Below are positions 1-24,930 of a stretch of DNA of 64,000 bases, one piece after another. A model generated the notes under the pieces. The model saw only the letters and a program-made list of their open reading frames with translations. It was not told where the DNA came from and did not search any database. The DNA comes from Syngnathus acus (lineage: Eukaryota; Chordata; Actinopteri; Syngnathiformes; Syngnathidae), in the NCBI RefSeq assembly GCF_901709675.1, contig NC_051104.1, positions 7,818,501 to 7,882,500 on the forward strand, written 5' to 3'. How positions within the stretch are numbered: position 1 is the stretch's first letter; each line of letters begins with the position of its first letter. The translations under genes were made by a program, and so were the position numbers.

Positions 1-113
1 TAGACTGAGACGCCTCAATCAGCGTTCTTCTGTCACACACCAGATTAAACTGAAAAAAGAAAAAAAGAGCGTGAGAAAGGAAAATGTTGCCCTTACGACC
101 AAGCGCCTCTCAC

Positions 114-491
114 CTCTGTCACAATGCTGGACGCTCCAGTCGGCACCTCAAACTTGGACCCGTTGAGGCAGGCCGAGGTCGCGTTGAGGCCGTACAGCTC
201 GATGGTTTCCAAATCGGCCTGGACCGGCGTGAACATGAAGCAGGTCTGGAAGCTTCCATCCGGACTCACGGGGATGGTGAGCTCCTTCTGCCTCTCCAGG
301 CTCTGGCTGGCGTCCACCCGCTGCAGGATCCAATCGGTGTCGCAGTGGTTGGGGAAGTCGAGGCCCGTGAAAACCTGACCGATGACATCGAAGGCCACGA
401 AGATGTTGGGCACGCACAAGGCGGCCACCAAGCGCTTCTGGAATGAGCCGAACTCTCCGATCTCCTTGAGGATGGACGCGAAGGTACTCAT
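114..491 (-). CDS. SLC22-family organic ion transporter, first coding exon (partial)
   Basis: Exon 114..491 encodes 126 residues from ATG at 491 and ends in a good donor (GAG|GTGAGA); the remaining exons lie beyond the left edge. The N-terminus (MSTFASILKEIGEFG) is the typical SLC22 start, followed by the first hydrophobic helix at about residues 21-43 and the large extracellular loop with Cys residues and an N-glycosylation site (NAT). The exon ends with GASSIVTE, as in related fish SLC22 proteins. These are 12-helix plasma-membrane transporters of organic cations, carnitine or anions. An in-frame ATG 11 codons upstream exists, but the family start is preferred. Position beside myd88 and oxsr1 suggests the slc22a13/slc22a14 group; the exact paralogue cannot be decided from one exon. 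Confidence 0.85.
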
Positions 492-1557
492 GGTGGATCG
501 CTCGCCCGCTGGACTGCAGAACAACGTGCAATCTAAAGGCTTTTCAGTCCTCCTCGTTAATATTTAAACGCTCACGTGTGTTTTTATCACGAGAAATCTG
601 CTGTTACAAGTGCCGAGCAAAAATGTGTGGCTTTTTTTCATCACGGTCGGAACTGCAGTCATTTATTAACATCTTTATCACGCGAGGACAAAATCCAGTC
701 GGCTCTGAAACCGGACCTCTGAGCAACCAGAACTGAGGGTAGGAAGAAAGAGAAAACGGGATGGAGAAGTTGACAAGCCAACAGTAGACACAAGGAAGAA
801 AAGCAAAGACCCCCAAAAATGTAAACAACATACCACTATATGGGATGATGGGGTGATAAGACAACAGCACACCTAACGATAGCAGTAGTTATCACATTTG
901 TACTGGCTGAAACGGGTTGAGGAAAGGAGATAAGAAAGCCGGAGAGAAGATCGCTCCCTGTCCCTGGTGAGTAATGTCAGAGTAGCTTACTATTTCAGTG
1001 TAGTCTATTTTCTCCCGTTGGTGATAGTGTTTCACGCAGTGATCATGTCGTGGGCTGTGGAACTCGATGTGGAGGCAATTAGTATGTACATTTGCTCTGC
1101 TGCCGTTAGGTAACTGGGGAGGAAATGCAGAACGGACACATTGGAAAAAAATAGGCAAAAGACCTATACTTGGTTTATTCATTTCACCCTTGATGGGTAG
1201 GTCATATAAAAATAGATTTCGATGGTGAATATTATTATTATTAAAAACCTGACTCAGACAGCAAACATAAAAGCATAACATATTTCAAATCACACATTCA
1301 ATGACCAATGTCAATTGATTTTATAGAAACATTATGAATGCATAAAATAATTGGAGTTGCGGGAAGCAAAAAAAAATTATGAAAGTGTGTTACACAAACG
1401 CGACGCGCGTATGACAACGTGCGTTTGTATAACCGAACGTGACCGAGCCTCAACCAGAGCTTGTCCGCAGGAGACAACCGGTTGGGTTTTGACCGTTGTT
1501 TGTGTTTTGGAGCCCGTTCTTGTTGTTGTTCCAATCGGTGGCTATCGACGAGCAGTC
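492..1557. promoter_or_regulatory. Shared 5' region between divergent slc22 and cry-dash genes
   Basis: The two start codons face away from each other 1,066 bp apart, so this stretch holds both 5' untranslated regions and promoters, perhaps partly shared. A CACGTG E-box lies at 573-578. No convincing TATA box or further gene was seen. Open frames on either strand here show no family resemblance. Confidence 0.5.
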
Positions 1558-4500
1558 ATGTCCACTTCCCGAACGATAATCTGTTTGTTAAGAAACGATT
1601 TACGAATCCACGACAACGAGGTAAGAACGAACGCGCATTTACGTTCACGTCGTGTTAAAAACGGACGAGCACGCTTATATTGGATTGTTTTTGTGTGAGT
1701 AATCTTTTATTATGTTTTTTAAAATATATATATATATTTTAAGGAGCATTTTGTCGTTTTGTTGTTCTTGTTCTACAAGCTACTTTTAGCTCGTTTGCTG
1801 GCATGTGGAAGTTCCGGTGTACACTTTCACAATAAAATAGTTATCAGATCTGCAAATTGACTGTCACCACCACTCTTGACAGCATGACTCAATCCAAGTG
1901 GGAGATGACTGTAATGAAGTGCTATGTATGTATTGTGTCCCCCATGTAGGTGTTCTATTTTGCTGAAAAACACGCTGACCACGTCGTGCCGTTGTACTGC
2001 TTCGATCCCAGACACTATGTGGGGACCTCCAAGTACAACCTGCCGAAGACGGGACCTTTTCGCCTGCGCTTCCTGCTGGAGAGCATCCAAGATCTCAGGA
2101 AGTCGCTGGTGAACAGGGGCAGGTCATTGTTTTCCTTGCTTTCATTCTACCCGGAATGCACTTTGCCTTTTATGGCACACACACACACAGTTTTGTGTGT
2201 GTTTGTAAAATAGCAACCTGGTAATAAGACGGGGCAAGCCGGAAGAAGTCGTCGCCGACCTCATCCAGCAACTGGGCTCTGTCAGCGCTGTCACTTTCCA
2301 CCAAGAGGTTCGAGTCCTCACGTCATCATCGGTTTGATTTTTATGACTTGCTATGAATTTAATGACAGGCAACATCCGAAGAGCTGACTGTGGAGACAGG
2401 TGTAAAGGACGTGTGCGCACGCATGAAGGTCCAAGTGCACACCTGCTGGGGCTCCACACTGTACCACCGAGACGATTTGCCATTCCCACACATTTCCAGG
2501 TGAGACTTGCCGACGCACACACAATAGAAAATCATTTTTGGAAGAGGGATTTGCAACTCGGTGGCACCAATAGATGTATTAAAGATAAGTTCATACAAGA
2601 AAGTCACATTTGTATGCAATCTGCAACTTGGCCACTTGGTGGCACCAGACGCCTCTCGCAGCATCCCGGTGGCTGTCACATTTCGCCTGTACGTTAATTA
2701 GGATCTGTTGGTCAGGCTTCCGGATGTTTACACTCAGTTCAGGAAGGAAGTGGAATCCAAGAGTCAGGTCAGACCTGAGTTGCCAACCCCGGACCGGCTG
2801 AAGCCTCTTCCCGGGGGGCTTCGAGAGGGAGACGTTCCCACTGCGGCGGACCTGCAGCAGACAGGTACAGTACCTTTTTGAAATAATTCAACACGTCACA
2901 ATGACATAAATTGATTGTATAATGAAAAAAAGATTGAAGAAATTAGAATGAAGGAATAAATAAAAAAAAAACTCACTTTTACTCACTCACAGAGCCTTTG
3001 AATGACCCTCGCTCGGCTTTTCCATGCGCTGGCGGTGAAAGTCAGGCGCTGCGCAGACTTCAGCATTATTTTTGGGACACGGTAAGTTCATTTGACACAA
3101 GTTACGACATATGACTTTTGAAGGAAACATTGATTTGTCTTCCCAAAGGATGCGGTCGCAAGCTATAAGGAGACACGAAACGGCTTGGTGGGCGTGGACT
3201 ATTCCACCAAATTTGCGCCCTGGTGAGTGTTCCTTCTGTGTCAATCAAATCTCGAAACAGAAATAAAGCGACTGTTTTGGACACTCTGCAGGCTGGCCAT
3301 GGGCTGCATTTCACCAAGATATATTTATCATCAGATACGCCAATACGAGAGGGAGCGAACGGCTAATCAGAGCACGTACTGGTCAGTCGATGAGGATTTT
3401 ATATCGGTTGATATCTTTTGACATGATTCAGTACGATGAATGTTTCTTACCGTTTCATTTCAATGGAAGGGTTATTTTTGAGCTCTTGTGGCGTGATTAC
3501 TTCAAGTTCGTCGCACTCAAATATGGAAATCGTCTGTTTCAAGTCAAAGGTGAATATTGTTCCAATTTCCTTTGAAAGCTTTTTTATTCCTGTAAGAAAG
3601 CGAAGAACTGTGGTATCATCTTGGCAAGATTCTTCACAAAAACATTTAATCAGTGAGTTGTTGAAATACAATTCTCTCCATAGGGCTTCAGGACAAAAGC
3701 ATTCCTTGGAAGACGGACATGACGCTTTTCAACGCATGGAAAGGTTTGCACAGCACTAATACCGAGCTATGGCACACGCGGTGTTCGATATGTCTGGAAT
3801 GTTTATTTTTGATATTTGTCCAGAGGGACGTACGGGTGTGCCCTTCGTGGATGCCAACATGAGGGAGTTGGCCGTGACAGGCTTCATGTCCAACAGAGGG
3901 CGCCAAAACGTGGCCAGCTTCCTCACCAAGGACCTGGGCCTTGACTGGAGGATGGGAGCTGAATACTTTGAATACCTTTTGGTAAATTCTTTCATGCTTC
4001 TCCTTTGTGTCAGTAGCACTTAGAACACATCTTCCCGCAGGTTGACCATGACGTCTGCAGTAACTATGGCAACTGGCTGTACAGCGCGGGCATTGGAAAT
4101 GACCCCCGGGAGAACAGAAAGTTCAACATGGTCAAGCAAGGACTCGACTATGACAGTAATGTACGTTCACTGCGGTCTCGCTATATAGCGGATTTTCATG
4201 TGAATCTTTTCGACTTGACATCCTGGCTGGATTGCCAATATCTGCTATTTATATTTGTTATGTACGTGTTCCATACTTAGTTCAGTTTAAACGTCATTAC
4301 AGTGCTAAACGAAACTTTTCAAGTATGGTCTTTCCGAAATATTTTGCTCTTGTCGGAATTCTAACCCGATACTCATCCTTAGGGCGACTATGTGCGGCGA
4401 TGGCTTCCCGAGCTGCACAAAATCCGGGGGGCTGATGTGCACACGCCGTGGACCCTCAGCAAGGCGGCGCTATCGCACGCCGACGTCACCCTAGGTGAGA

Positions 4501-4814
4501 CCTACCCCACCCCTGTCGTGGTGGCGCCTGAATGGAGCCGACACGTTGGAAAGAAACAGGTCAGTCGGATGGGACAAAAGAGTCTCAAAACAAGCTAATA
4601 GGGAGTAGAAACCTTTCAAAACAAAAGCAGTAACGCGCACAAATCATTTTTTGTGCGAAGGCCGAAGCAGTCAAAATTCTGTTCATGTTGACTCGCTTTT
4701 GTTATTTCACAGAACGGGCCGTACCCAAGAGGCAGAAAAGGCCCATCCCACACCCCCAAACAGCACGGCGACAGAGGCGTCGATTTCTATTTCTCCAGAA
4801 GCAAAAACTTGTGA
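1558..4814 (+). CDS. cry-dash: Cryptochrome DASH (CRY-DASH), complete, 14 exons
   Basis: Exons: 1558-1620, 1950-2122, 2214-2307, 2369-2499, 2716-2864, 2993-3081, 3149-3222, 3292-3381, 3470-3549, 3684-3743, 3824-3981, 4041-4160, 4383-4559, 4713-4814. They join in phase to 519 residues, the usual length of fish CRY-DASH. The N-terminal photolyase domain begins [17 protein letters not shown]. The C-terminal FAD-binding domain contains [61 protein letters not shown] and DVHTPWTLS, all hallmark positions of the photolyase/cryptochrome family. The basic C-terminus ends [10 protein letters not shown]. Family knowledge: CRY-DASH proteins bind FAD and a folate antenna and repair cyclobutane dimers, mainly in single-stranded DNA; a blue-light signalling role is less certain. 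No broken exon was found. Confidence 0.95.
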
Positions 4815-5261
4815 GCTTGGATCCTTTCCAGCCGTTACAATGCCAAGTTTGTTCGCCTTCTTCTGGTCAAAGTTATGGTGCTATTCAAATTGGTTTCTTA
4901 CATTTAAAATGGTGTTATGATGCAGGGGACTTGCCTTCATTTGTTGTCTTTTTGTGTTTAAACCACATATTTCCGCAACACATCTGTGAGGTCTGCGATA
5001 ACGGGAAATGTGCTCAGGCGAGAGAAAAGGGGGCGGGAGATGACTTGAGGAAATACTCTTGTGAGAAGAAAACAAAACTCTTCTACAGCAACCAAAGCCA
5101 CACACAGAAAGCGTGCGAAAATGTTAGTGCTCAAGGGGCCATGAGACAAAAGAAATAGCTACAATGCATATATGAATTGGTTTATTCTAAAACAAGATAA
5201 TCATTCATTTATTTATTTAGAGAGAGAGAAATTGAGAGAGTTTAGGGGAAGGAAATTGGTG

Positions 5262-5262
5262 A

Positions 5263-5336
<74 letters not shown>
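5262..5336. repeat. (TAGA)n microsatellite
   Basis: Uninterrupted TAGA/GATA tetranucleotide run of about 18 units in the cry-dash to myd88 gap. Confidence 0.95.
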
Positions 5337-5337
<1 letters not shown>

Positions 5338-5460
5338 CAAACATGATTTAGAAAGTTACAAATCCAGAAGTTACAGTTGTCATTGTATTGTGTGTGAGAG
5401 AAAAGAAATATTAGAAACAGCTCTCCCTATGCTATGCATTGGTTATTTACACAAACTATT

Positions 5461-5466
5461 AATAAA
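5461..5466 (+). terminator. Possible cry-dash polyadenylation signal
   Basis: AATAAA about 650 bp after the cry-dash stop and before the myd88 start. It fits a 3' end for cry-dash, but no transcript data are available. Confidence 0.4.
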
Positions 5467-5687
5467 CAGTATATATATATTATTAATTGCACACATCTAA
5501 AAAGTTTGGATGCTCTTTGTATTATTTTATCAACATGAAAATATTCGAGCAATCATCACTGCACGATCGTCTGTGGGCAGTTTAGCGGCGGCGGCGGATC
5601 CGCCCACGCGTGACGCACTTCCCATCAGGTCAGGTACGTTGTGCAATGTGGAAGTACTCGCAAAAAGAAACACATTTCAGAAACAAC

Positions 5688-7369
<1,682 letters not shown>

Positions 7370-7823
7370 TTGGGATTGTTAATAGTGTTTTAAAGGTGCT
7401 TTTCCATCAACTATATAGAAACTTTTGGGACCCAATACCAAAGATATTCTGCAATTCTTAAATGTCATTGTATTCATTTGTTTCATACATTTGATGTCAT
7501 TTTTATGAATGTAGTAGCCTAGCCTGTGTTATGATTGACAAACAATGTGCAGAGATATTTTTGCTAGCTCTTTTGCTCAAATTTTTATTGTAAGGATTGG
7601 ACTGCACTTCACTTCTACCCTTCCTTTTTGATCGTCAGCATGAGATTACAGCAGAAAGGGAAGTGTGAATGGATGTGTACAACACTTCTGCATTTGACAA
7701 TACACTTCTACATTTGACTGACTGCTTTTCTCACTTCTTGCCTTTCATATTCTATAGTCTTTGTGTGTGGTTTTTTAAAGGATTTACAGCTTGATAACTA
7801 CGTCATTTTAGGCAAAACGCCTA

Positions 7824-7829
7824 AATAAA
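7824..7829 (+). terminator. Probable myd88 polyadenylation signal
   Basis: AATAAA in the AT-rich sequence after the myd88 stop codon, followed by GT-rich sequence about 30 bp on (GCGTGTCGTT). Confidence 0.45.
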
Positions 7830-8386
7830 TGCAAGCAATTTTACAAAGCGTCCACAGCGTGTCGTTATTGCGCAATTCTCGCATGTTATTTCAGGCACCG
7901 CCAGTGGTGTCGCTATTGAATCATTTCCCCGACAGTGCAACCTAGTCACAGCCCGACCTACTGCCGTATTGTCCAATCCAAACTTTTGCTTTTATTCTTC
8001 TTTCACTTGGACGGCCGGTTGAGCTTAAATCGAGGTGACGAACTAAATACTATTCTTATTCATTATAGTTTCGTAATGAAGGAAATACTTGGCACAAAAT
8101 GAGTGTGTTGCTTGTATATTAGCGACAAACTTCCCGTAAATCTAAAATGAGGGAATGTTATGGAGGTGTCCAGCCATTGTGACGGAATCCACTCTTGAAT
8201 CTTGCGTGTTTCATTAAGTGTAGCGTTACGCGAACGCAACTCAGTGGAAAGCCGACGTTTTTAATCATTATTTTTAACATATTGATGTAGTTTTCACTTT
8301 TAATCTTGCGGTGTGACGCCACGGTGTCATTATTTTTGTCCCAATGCAGGTGCGGTAGTTTGCTCGTTCCCAGCCGCAGTGACCAC

Positions 8387-8406
8387 ATCCAACATGGCCG
8401 CCGAGG
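8387..8406. promoter_or_regulatory. YY1-like motif in oxsr1 promoter
   Basis: The sequence CATCCAACATGGCCGCCGAG contains the ATGGC(G/C)GCC core typical of YY1 sites near CpG-type transcription starts, about 240 bp before the oxsr1 start codon. It is a motif match only. Confidence 0.35.
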
Positions 8407-8638
8407 CGGTCCACACATTGGCTGAGGAATGCAGTAGGCGGGGCTTCGAGTCTTGTGTCAAACTTTGGGAATGACAGCACGAGTGCTGCAGGATTCACAA
8501 AGAACGCTAAAGAGTCGCCCTTGTTGCCGCTCCTTGGAATTACTTGGGACTTGACTTGTCTTTTGTTCTTTCCCCAACACCCTGCCTGCGGCGCCGACAC
8601 TTTTTCTTCGACGGTGTCAAATGGCATATACCTCAGCC

Positions 8639-20436
<11,798 letters not shown>

Positions 20437-21868
20437 GTCGATGTTTACGACAATGGGACCGTGACTTGCCTAAAAGATGTGAAATTGTTGAGAAAAGAAC
20501 ATATTTAAATAGAGATTGTTACTTTTTCTTTCTTTTCTATGGCTGTAAAGAAAACCACTACTGCCAAAGAAAATGACTGTTCAACAGCCGCTTTTTATTG
20601 AGGCGGCGGGCTCGAGTCGAACGACGCACAGTTTGAAAAAATGTTTACAGAGTAGTTTAGTGGCTGCGAGAATGTTCAACCCCATTTGGAGTCTTTCCTT
20701 CGATATTTGCCGCATTTGCACATTGTCAACTTTCACAATGCCTAAAGCGAAACTACTGAATGCCAACGTTTCAACTCTGAAGAATCACAAAAAAGAAACG
20801 CATGAAGGCAAGGTAGGCCCATTTGAGATCTCCAGTAAATAGTTCGGAACTCATTTTGCCCAGCATATTTATTTTCAATTGCCGCGTATTTTTTGATATC
20901 GTGGCAAAAATTACGACGAATCCTTGAGCTAGCATCCAAAAATCAAACACTTGCCTCAGTTTGTTGCATCAACCTAAAAACAAATCAAGAAATGGCGTGA
21001 ATATTGACATTTGCCTTCATCATTTTGATAGAATGACAACAGCTGAAAGCACACATTTTCCCCAAACACGTTGGTAGCCAGCTAAGGCTTGTCGGTCTAC
21101 ACACAGAAGGAAGTACTTGATTTACTCGTATGTAAATAATGAAATGGGGATGTTTTTTTACTGGGATGTTTCACGCTTGGCCTTGGATCTGTCTCAAACT
21201 ATTTTGATGACTTTTCTTCCTTTCTAACCAGAGTGTCAAAATTCCATAAGTGCAAGCCGCAACATTTAGTGGACAGGATACATGCCGTATCTTTGCTTTA
21301 TCTGATCAGATCAAATATAAAAATGTTATATAGTAATTAGAATCCTGACTGTCCACGCTGTTTTGGTTGAGGATTTCCAAGAATGTTTCTCATGAGGCTT
21401 TTTCACCAGGAATGATTTTAGCTGTTTGTGGCAGCGAATGGCTTGTTGTCACTTACAGAACATGTACAAACATGTATTGTTTAGCAAATATTAAATTCAG
21501 AATGTTGTATTGCGTCATTTCCTGAGTTTTCCCTCACTCTTAATATGAGTGACAGTCATTGTAGTAAAACCTTTTTTTGTGAAAAAAAAAAAAAAAGTCA
21601 AAGGCAGCCGAGAAATAAAGTCAAGTCCCATGGTGGTGAGTCAGTCGCACCGTGACATGGCTTGGAGAGAGCAAATATGCAGGTCGGACCGAACCAGATT
21701 GGACCTGACCCCGCCCGCCACTCTGAAGCCATCCACTTGTTTCTATGCCAAGAAGAACTAGTGAGGAAACCATGCATCAGGAAGCCAGACATTTGACAAA
21801 TGTTATCTGAGGTGGTTGGAAAAACTTTAAGAATAGCCTACACTTACATCATATCGTTAAATATAAGT
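20437..21868. other. oxsr1 3' region and spacer before the composite repeat
   Basis: AT-rich DNA without a supported gene. It probably contains the oxsr1 3' untranslated region; an AATAAA occurs at 21614-21619, but the true 3' end cannot be fixed from sequence. Confidence 0.5.
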
Positions 21869-21872
21869 TTAA

Positions 21873-21887
21873 AAAAGTAAAAGAGCG
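21873..21887 (+). repeat. Left terminal inverted repeat of composite element
   Basis: AAAAGTAAAAGAGCG, preceded by TTAA at 21869-21872. It is an exact reverse complement of 28044-28058. Confidence 0.6.
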
Positions 21888-21954
21888 ATTTTGTTTATAT
21901 TTTAAAACAAAAATAGAACATATTGCGAGAAACAAATGAAAATACAACGACGTA

Positions 21955-22430
21955 TACGTTTTGGATTCCCTGAATTTGACCATAAGATAGCAAAAGTGTA
22001 CCGTGCGTCGCCCTCTGCTGGTCAGTAGGAGAAATGACGCATATGTATTCGTTTTGGATTCCCTGAATTTGACCATAAGATAGCAAAAGTGTACCGTGCG
22101 TCGCCCTCTGCTGGTCAGTAGGAGAAATGACGCATATGTATTCGTTTTGGATTCCCTGAATTTGACCATAAGATAGCAAAAGTGTACCGTGCGTCGCCCT
22201 CTGGTGGTCAGTAGGAGAAATTACGCATATGTATTCGTTTTGGATTCCCTGAATTTGACCATAAGATAGCAAAAGTGTACCGTGTGTCGCCTTCTGCTGG
22301 TCAATAGGAGAAATGACGCATATGTATTCGTTTTGGATTCCCTGAATTTGACCACAAGATAGCAAAAGTGTACCGTGTGTCGCCCTCTGCGGGTCAGGAT
22401 GAGAATTGCTCCCGTTGATAAATTCCGGGA
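21955..22430 (-). repeat. 93-bp minisatellite, block A (5 units)
   Basis: Five tandem units in the orientation where the minus strand reads CTATCTTATGGTCAAATTC and then GACCAGCAGAGGGCGAC. Units carry diagnostic variants of the GC-rich motif: two standard, then CCACCAG, CAGAAGG and CCCGCAG forms moving inward. The same order appears mirrored in block D. Confidence 0.95.
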
Positions 22431-22730
22431 ATCCAAAACAAATGTACGAGCCGTTTCTTGATTTGCATGTAGTGCTGTATTATTATATTTCTGGTTAGAA
22501 ATAAAAATAGAAAATCAATCTTTCTTTCTTATGTCTAATGTCACCAAAGACACATATATATATATATATATATATATCATTGACAATTATTCTCAAAGCA
22601 TCCGCTGATCTTAAGCTCCCAAGAGAGCAAGGAAAAACTAAAAAAAAAACGACTAAAAGGAAGAAATAGTCGTATCATTTTAATTCATCGTATTTATATA
22701 TTTATCATAAATGTATTATTTATTCATATA

Positions 22731-22800
22731 AAGGCCGGTCCGCGAAAATGTTTCTGACACGTCACCGGTCTGTGGCGCAAAAAAGGTTGGGGACCACTTT
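22731..22800 (-). mobile_element. hAT-like transposon end, left copy
   Basis: On the minus strand it begins AAAGTGGTCCCCAACCTTTT and continues to GCGCCACAGACCGG, resembling ends of non-autonomous hAT elements of vertebrates (TGGTCCCCAACC type). Mirrored at 26383-26452. The family name is from memory of the pattern only. Confidence 0.45.
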
Positions 22801-22852
22801 GGCTTGTGAGCTACTCCATAAAACCATATTTATTCCAGGTTATATGAGCGAG

Positions 22853-22924
22853 GCTTCCATAGTGTAGTGGTTAGTGCTCTGAGTTGTCACCCCAGCGACG
22901 CGGGTTTCGAATCTCAGTGGGGCC
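22853..22924 (+). other. tRNA-like pseudogene fragment, left copy
   Basis: It starts GCTTCCATAGTGTAGTGG with an A box (TAGTGTAGTGG) and has a B-box-like GGGTTTCGAATC with one extra T compared with the other two copies. The middle loop TTGTCAC would place a GTC (Asp) anticodon, but T stem and acceptor stem pair poorly, so a working tRNA is unlikely. Confidence 0.5.
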
Positions 22925-22989
22925 TAATAATTTTATCATAGAACACCGTTGCTCGTGTGCTGCCCCATTTCACCATACGCCTCCCTAAA

Positions 22990-23803
22990 GTTTAGGGTTA
23001 GGTTTAGAGCTAGGGTTAGGCTTAGAGCTGGGGCTAGGGTTAGGCTTAGAGCTAGAGCTAGGGTTAGGGTTTGAGCTAGGGTTAGAGCTAGAGTTAGAGC
23101 TAGGGTTAGAGCTGGGGCTAGGATTAGAGCTAGGGTTAGACTAGGGTTAGGGCTAGGGTTAGTGTTAGAGCTAGGGTTAGGGTTTGAGCTAGGGTTAGAG
23201 CTAGGGTTGGGTTAGAGCTGGAGCTAGGGTTAGAGCTAGGGTTAGGTTTAAAGCTAGGGTTAGGGTTAGAGCTGGGGCTAGGGTTAGAGCTAGAGTTAGG
23301 GTTAGACTAGGGTTAGAGCTAGGGTTAGGGTTAGGGTTAGGGTTAGGGTTAGGGTTAGAGCTAGAGCTAGAGCTAGGGTTAGGGTTTGAGCTAGGGTAAG
23401 AGCTAGAGTTAGCGCTAGGGTTAGGGTTAGAGCTGGGGCTAGGGTTAGAGCTAGGGTTAGGGTTAGACTAGGGTTAGGGCTAGGGTTAGGGTTAGGGTTA
23501 GGGTTAGGGTTAGGGTTAGAGCTAGAGCCAGGGTTAGGGTTAGAGCTAGGGTTAGGGTTAGAGTTGGGGCTAGGGTTAGAGCTAGGGTTAGGGTGAGACT
23601 AGGGTTAGGGTTAGAGCTAGGGTTAGGGCTGGAGCTAGGGTTAGAGCTGGAGCTAGGGTTAGGGTTAGAGCTAGGGTTAGAGGTAGGGTTAGGGTTAGGG
23701 TTAAGGTTAGGGTTAGAGCTAGGGTGATAGTGGTAAAACACTTAGGGTTAGGGTTAGGGTTAGAGTTGGGGCTAGGGTTAGAGCTAGGGTTAGGGTTAGG
23801 GTT
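22990..23803 (+). repeat. Telomere-like array, TTAGGG strand on plus
   Basis: About 0.8 kb of TTAGGG units mixed with variants such as GCTAGGG and TTAGAGC. A run of perfect TTAGGG hexamers lies at about 23,323-23,357. The G-rich strand points to the right. Confidence 0.93.
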
Positions 23804-24247
23804 ACCGTGTGTCGCCCTCTGCTGGTCAGTAGGAGAAATGACGCATATGTATTCGTTTTGGATTCCCTGAATTTGACCATAAGATAGCAAAAGTGTACCG
23901 TGTGTCGCCCTCTGCTGGTCAGTAGGAGAAATGACGCATATGTATTCGTTTTGGATTCCCTGAATTTGACCATAACATAGCAAAAGTGTACCGTGTGTCG
24001 CCCTCTGCTGGTCAGTAGGAGAAATGACGCATATGTATTCGTTTTGGATTCCCTGAATTTGACCATAAGATAGCAAAAGTGTACCGTGCGTCGCCCTCTG
24101 CTGGTCAGTAGGAGAAATGACGCATATGTATTCGTTTTGGATTCCCTGAATTTGACCATATGATAGCAAAAGTGTACCGTGCGTCGCCCTCTGCTGGTCA
24201 GTAGGAGAAATGACGCATATGTATTCGTTTTGGATTCCCTGAATTAC
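23803..24247 (-). repeat. 93-bp minisatellite, block B (about 4.7 units)
   Basis: Same unit and orientation as block A, directly joined to telomere-like sequence on the left (TTAGGGTTACCGTGTGTCGCC). Five copies of the GACCAGCAGAGGGCGAC motif. Confidence 0.95.
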
Positions 24248-24258
24248 TGAATTATAAC

Positions 24259-24336
24259 ACTTAGGGTTAGGGTTAGAGTTGGGGCTAGGGTTAGAGTGAG
24301 ACTAACCCTAACCCTAGCTCTAAACCTAACCCTAAG
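24259..24336. repeat. Head-to-head switch from TTAGGG to CCCTAA
   Basis: A short TTAGGG-type stretch ends in GTGAGAC at about 24,303 and is followed at once by TAACCCTAACCCTAG, so the telomere-like strand direction flips here. Confidence 0.9.
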
Positions 24337-24402
24337 CTTTAGGGAGGCGTATGGTGAAATGGGGCAGCACACGAGCAACTGTGTTCTATGATAAAATTAT
24401 TA

Positions 24403-24473
24403 GGCCCCACTGAGATTCGAACCCGCGTCGCTGGGGTGACAACTCAGAGCACTAACCACTACACTATGGAAGC
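24403..24473 (-). other. tRNA-like pseudogene fragment, central copy
   Basis: Reverse-strand copy of the 22853-22924 sequence with an intact B box (GGTTCGAATC) and A box. Its flank stops at about 24,534, where CCCAACC runs directly into AGAGGGCGAC of minisatellite block C, so this copy has been cut off. Confidence 0.5.
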
Positions 24474-24533
24474 CTCGCTCATATAACCTGGAATAAATAT
24501 GGTTTTATGGAGTAGCTCACAAGCCAAAGTGGT

Positions 24534-24930
24534 CCCAACCAGAGGGCGACACACGGTACACTTTTGCTATCTTATGGTCAAATTCAGGGAATCCAAAACG
24601 AATACAAATGCGTCATTTCTCCTACTGACCAGCAGAGGGCGACACACGGTACACTTTTGCTATCTTATGGTCAAATTCAGGGAATCCAAAACGAATACAT
24701 ATGCGTCATTTCTCCTACTGACCAGCAGAGGGCGACGCACGGTACACTTTTGCTATCTTATGGTCAAATTCAGGGAATCCAAAACGAATACATATGCGTC
24801 ATTTCTCCTACTGACCAGCAGAGGGCGACACACGGTACACTTTTGCTATCTTATGGTCAAATTCAGGGAATCCAAAACGAATACATATGCGTCATTTCTC
24901 CTACTGACCAGCAGAGGGCGACACACGGTA
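24534..24930 (+). repeat. 93-bp minisatellite, block C (about 4.2 units)
   Basis: Unit orientation is opposite to blocks A and B. The first motif is truncated (AACCAGAGGGCGAC); the other four are standard. At 24,930 it passes directly into CCCTAA-type sequence. Confidence 0.95.

Larger units (their letters stand above)
4815..5687. other. cry-dash 3' region and myd88 5' region
   Basis: No further gene is supported between the two genes. The stretch contains the probable cry-dash 3' untranslated region with an AATAAA at 5461-5466, a TAGA microsatellite, and the short myd88 5' region. Confidence 0.6.
7370..8638. other. myd88 3' region and oxsr1 promoter/5' region
   Basis: AT-rich DNA with no supported gene. 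AATAAA at 7824-7829 lies about 455 bp after the myd88 stop. The distal part (about 8,340-8,640) is less AT-rich and probably contains the oxsr1 transcription start. Confidence 0.6.

Noticed and set aside
22853-22924. Functional tRNA-Asp gene
   Set aside because: T and acceptor stems do not pair well, the B box has an insertion in this copy, and the sequence exists only as part of the repeated arms.
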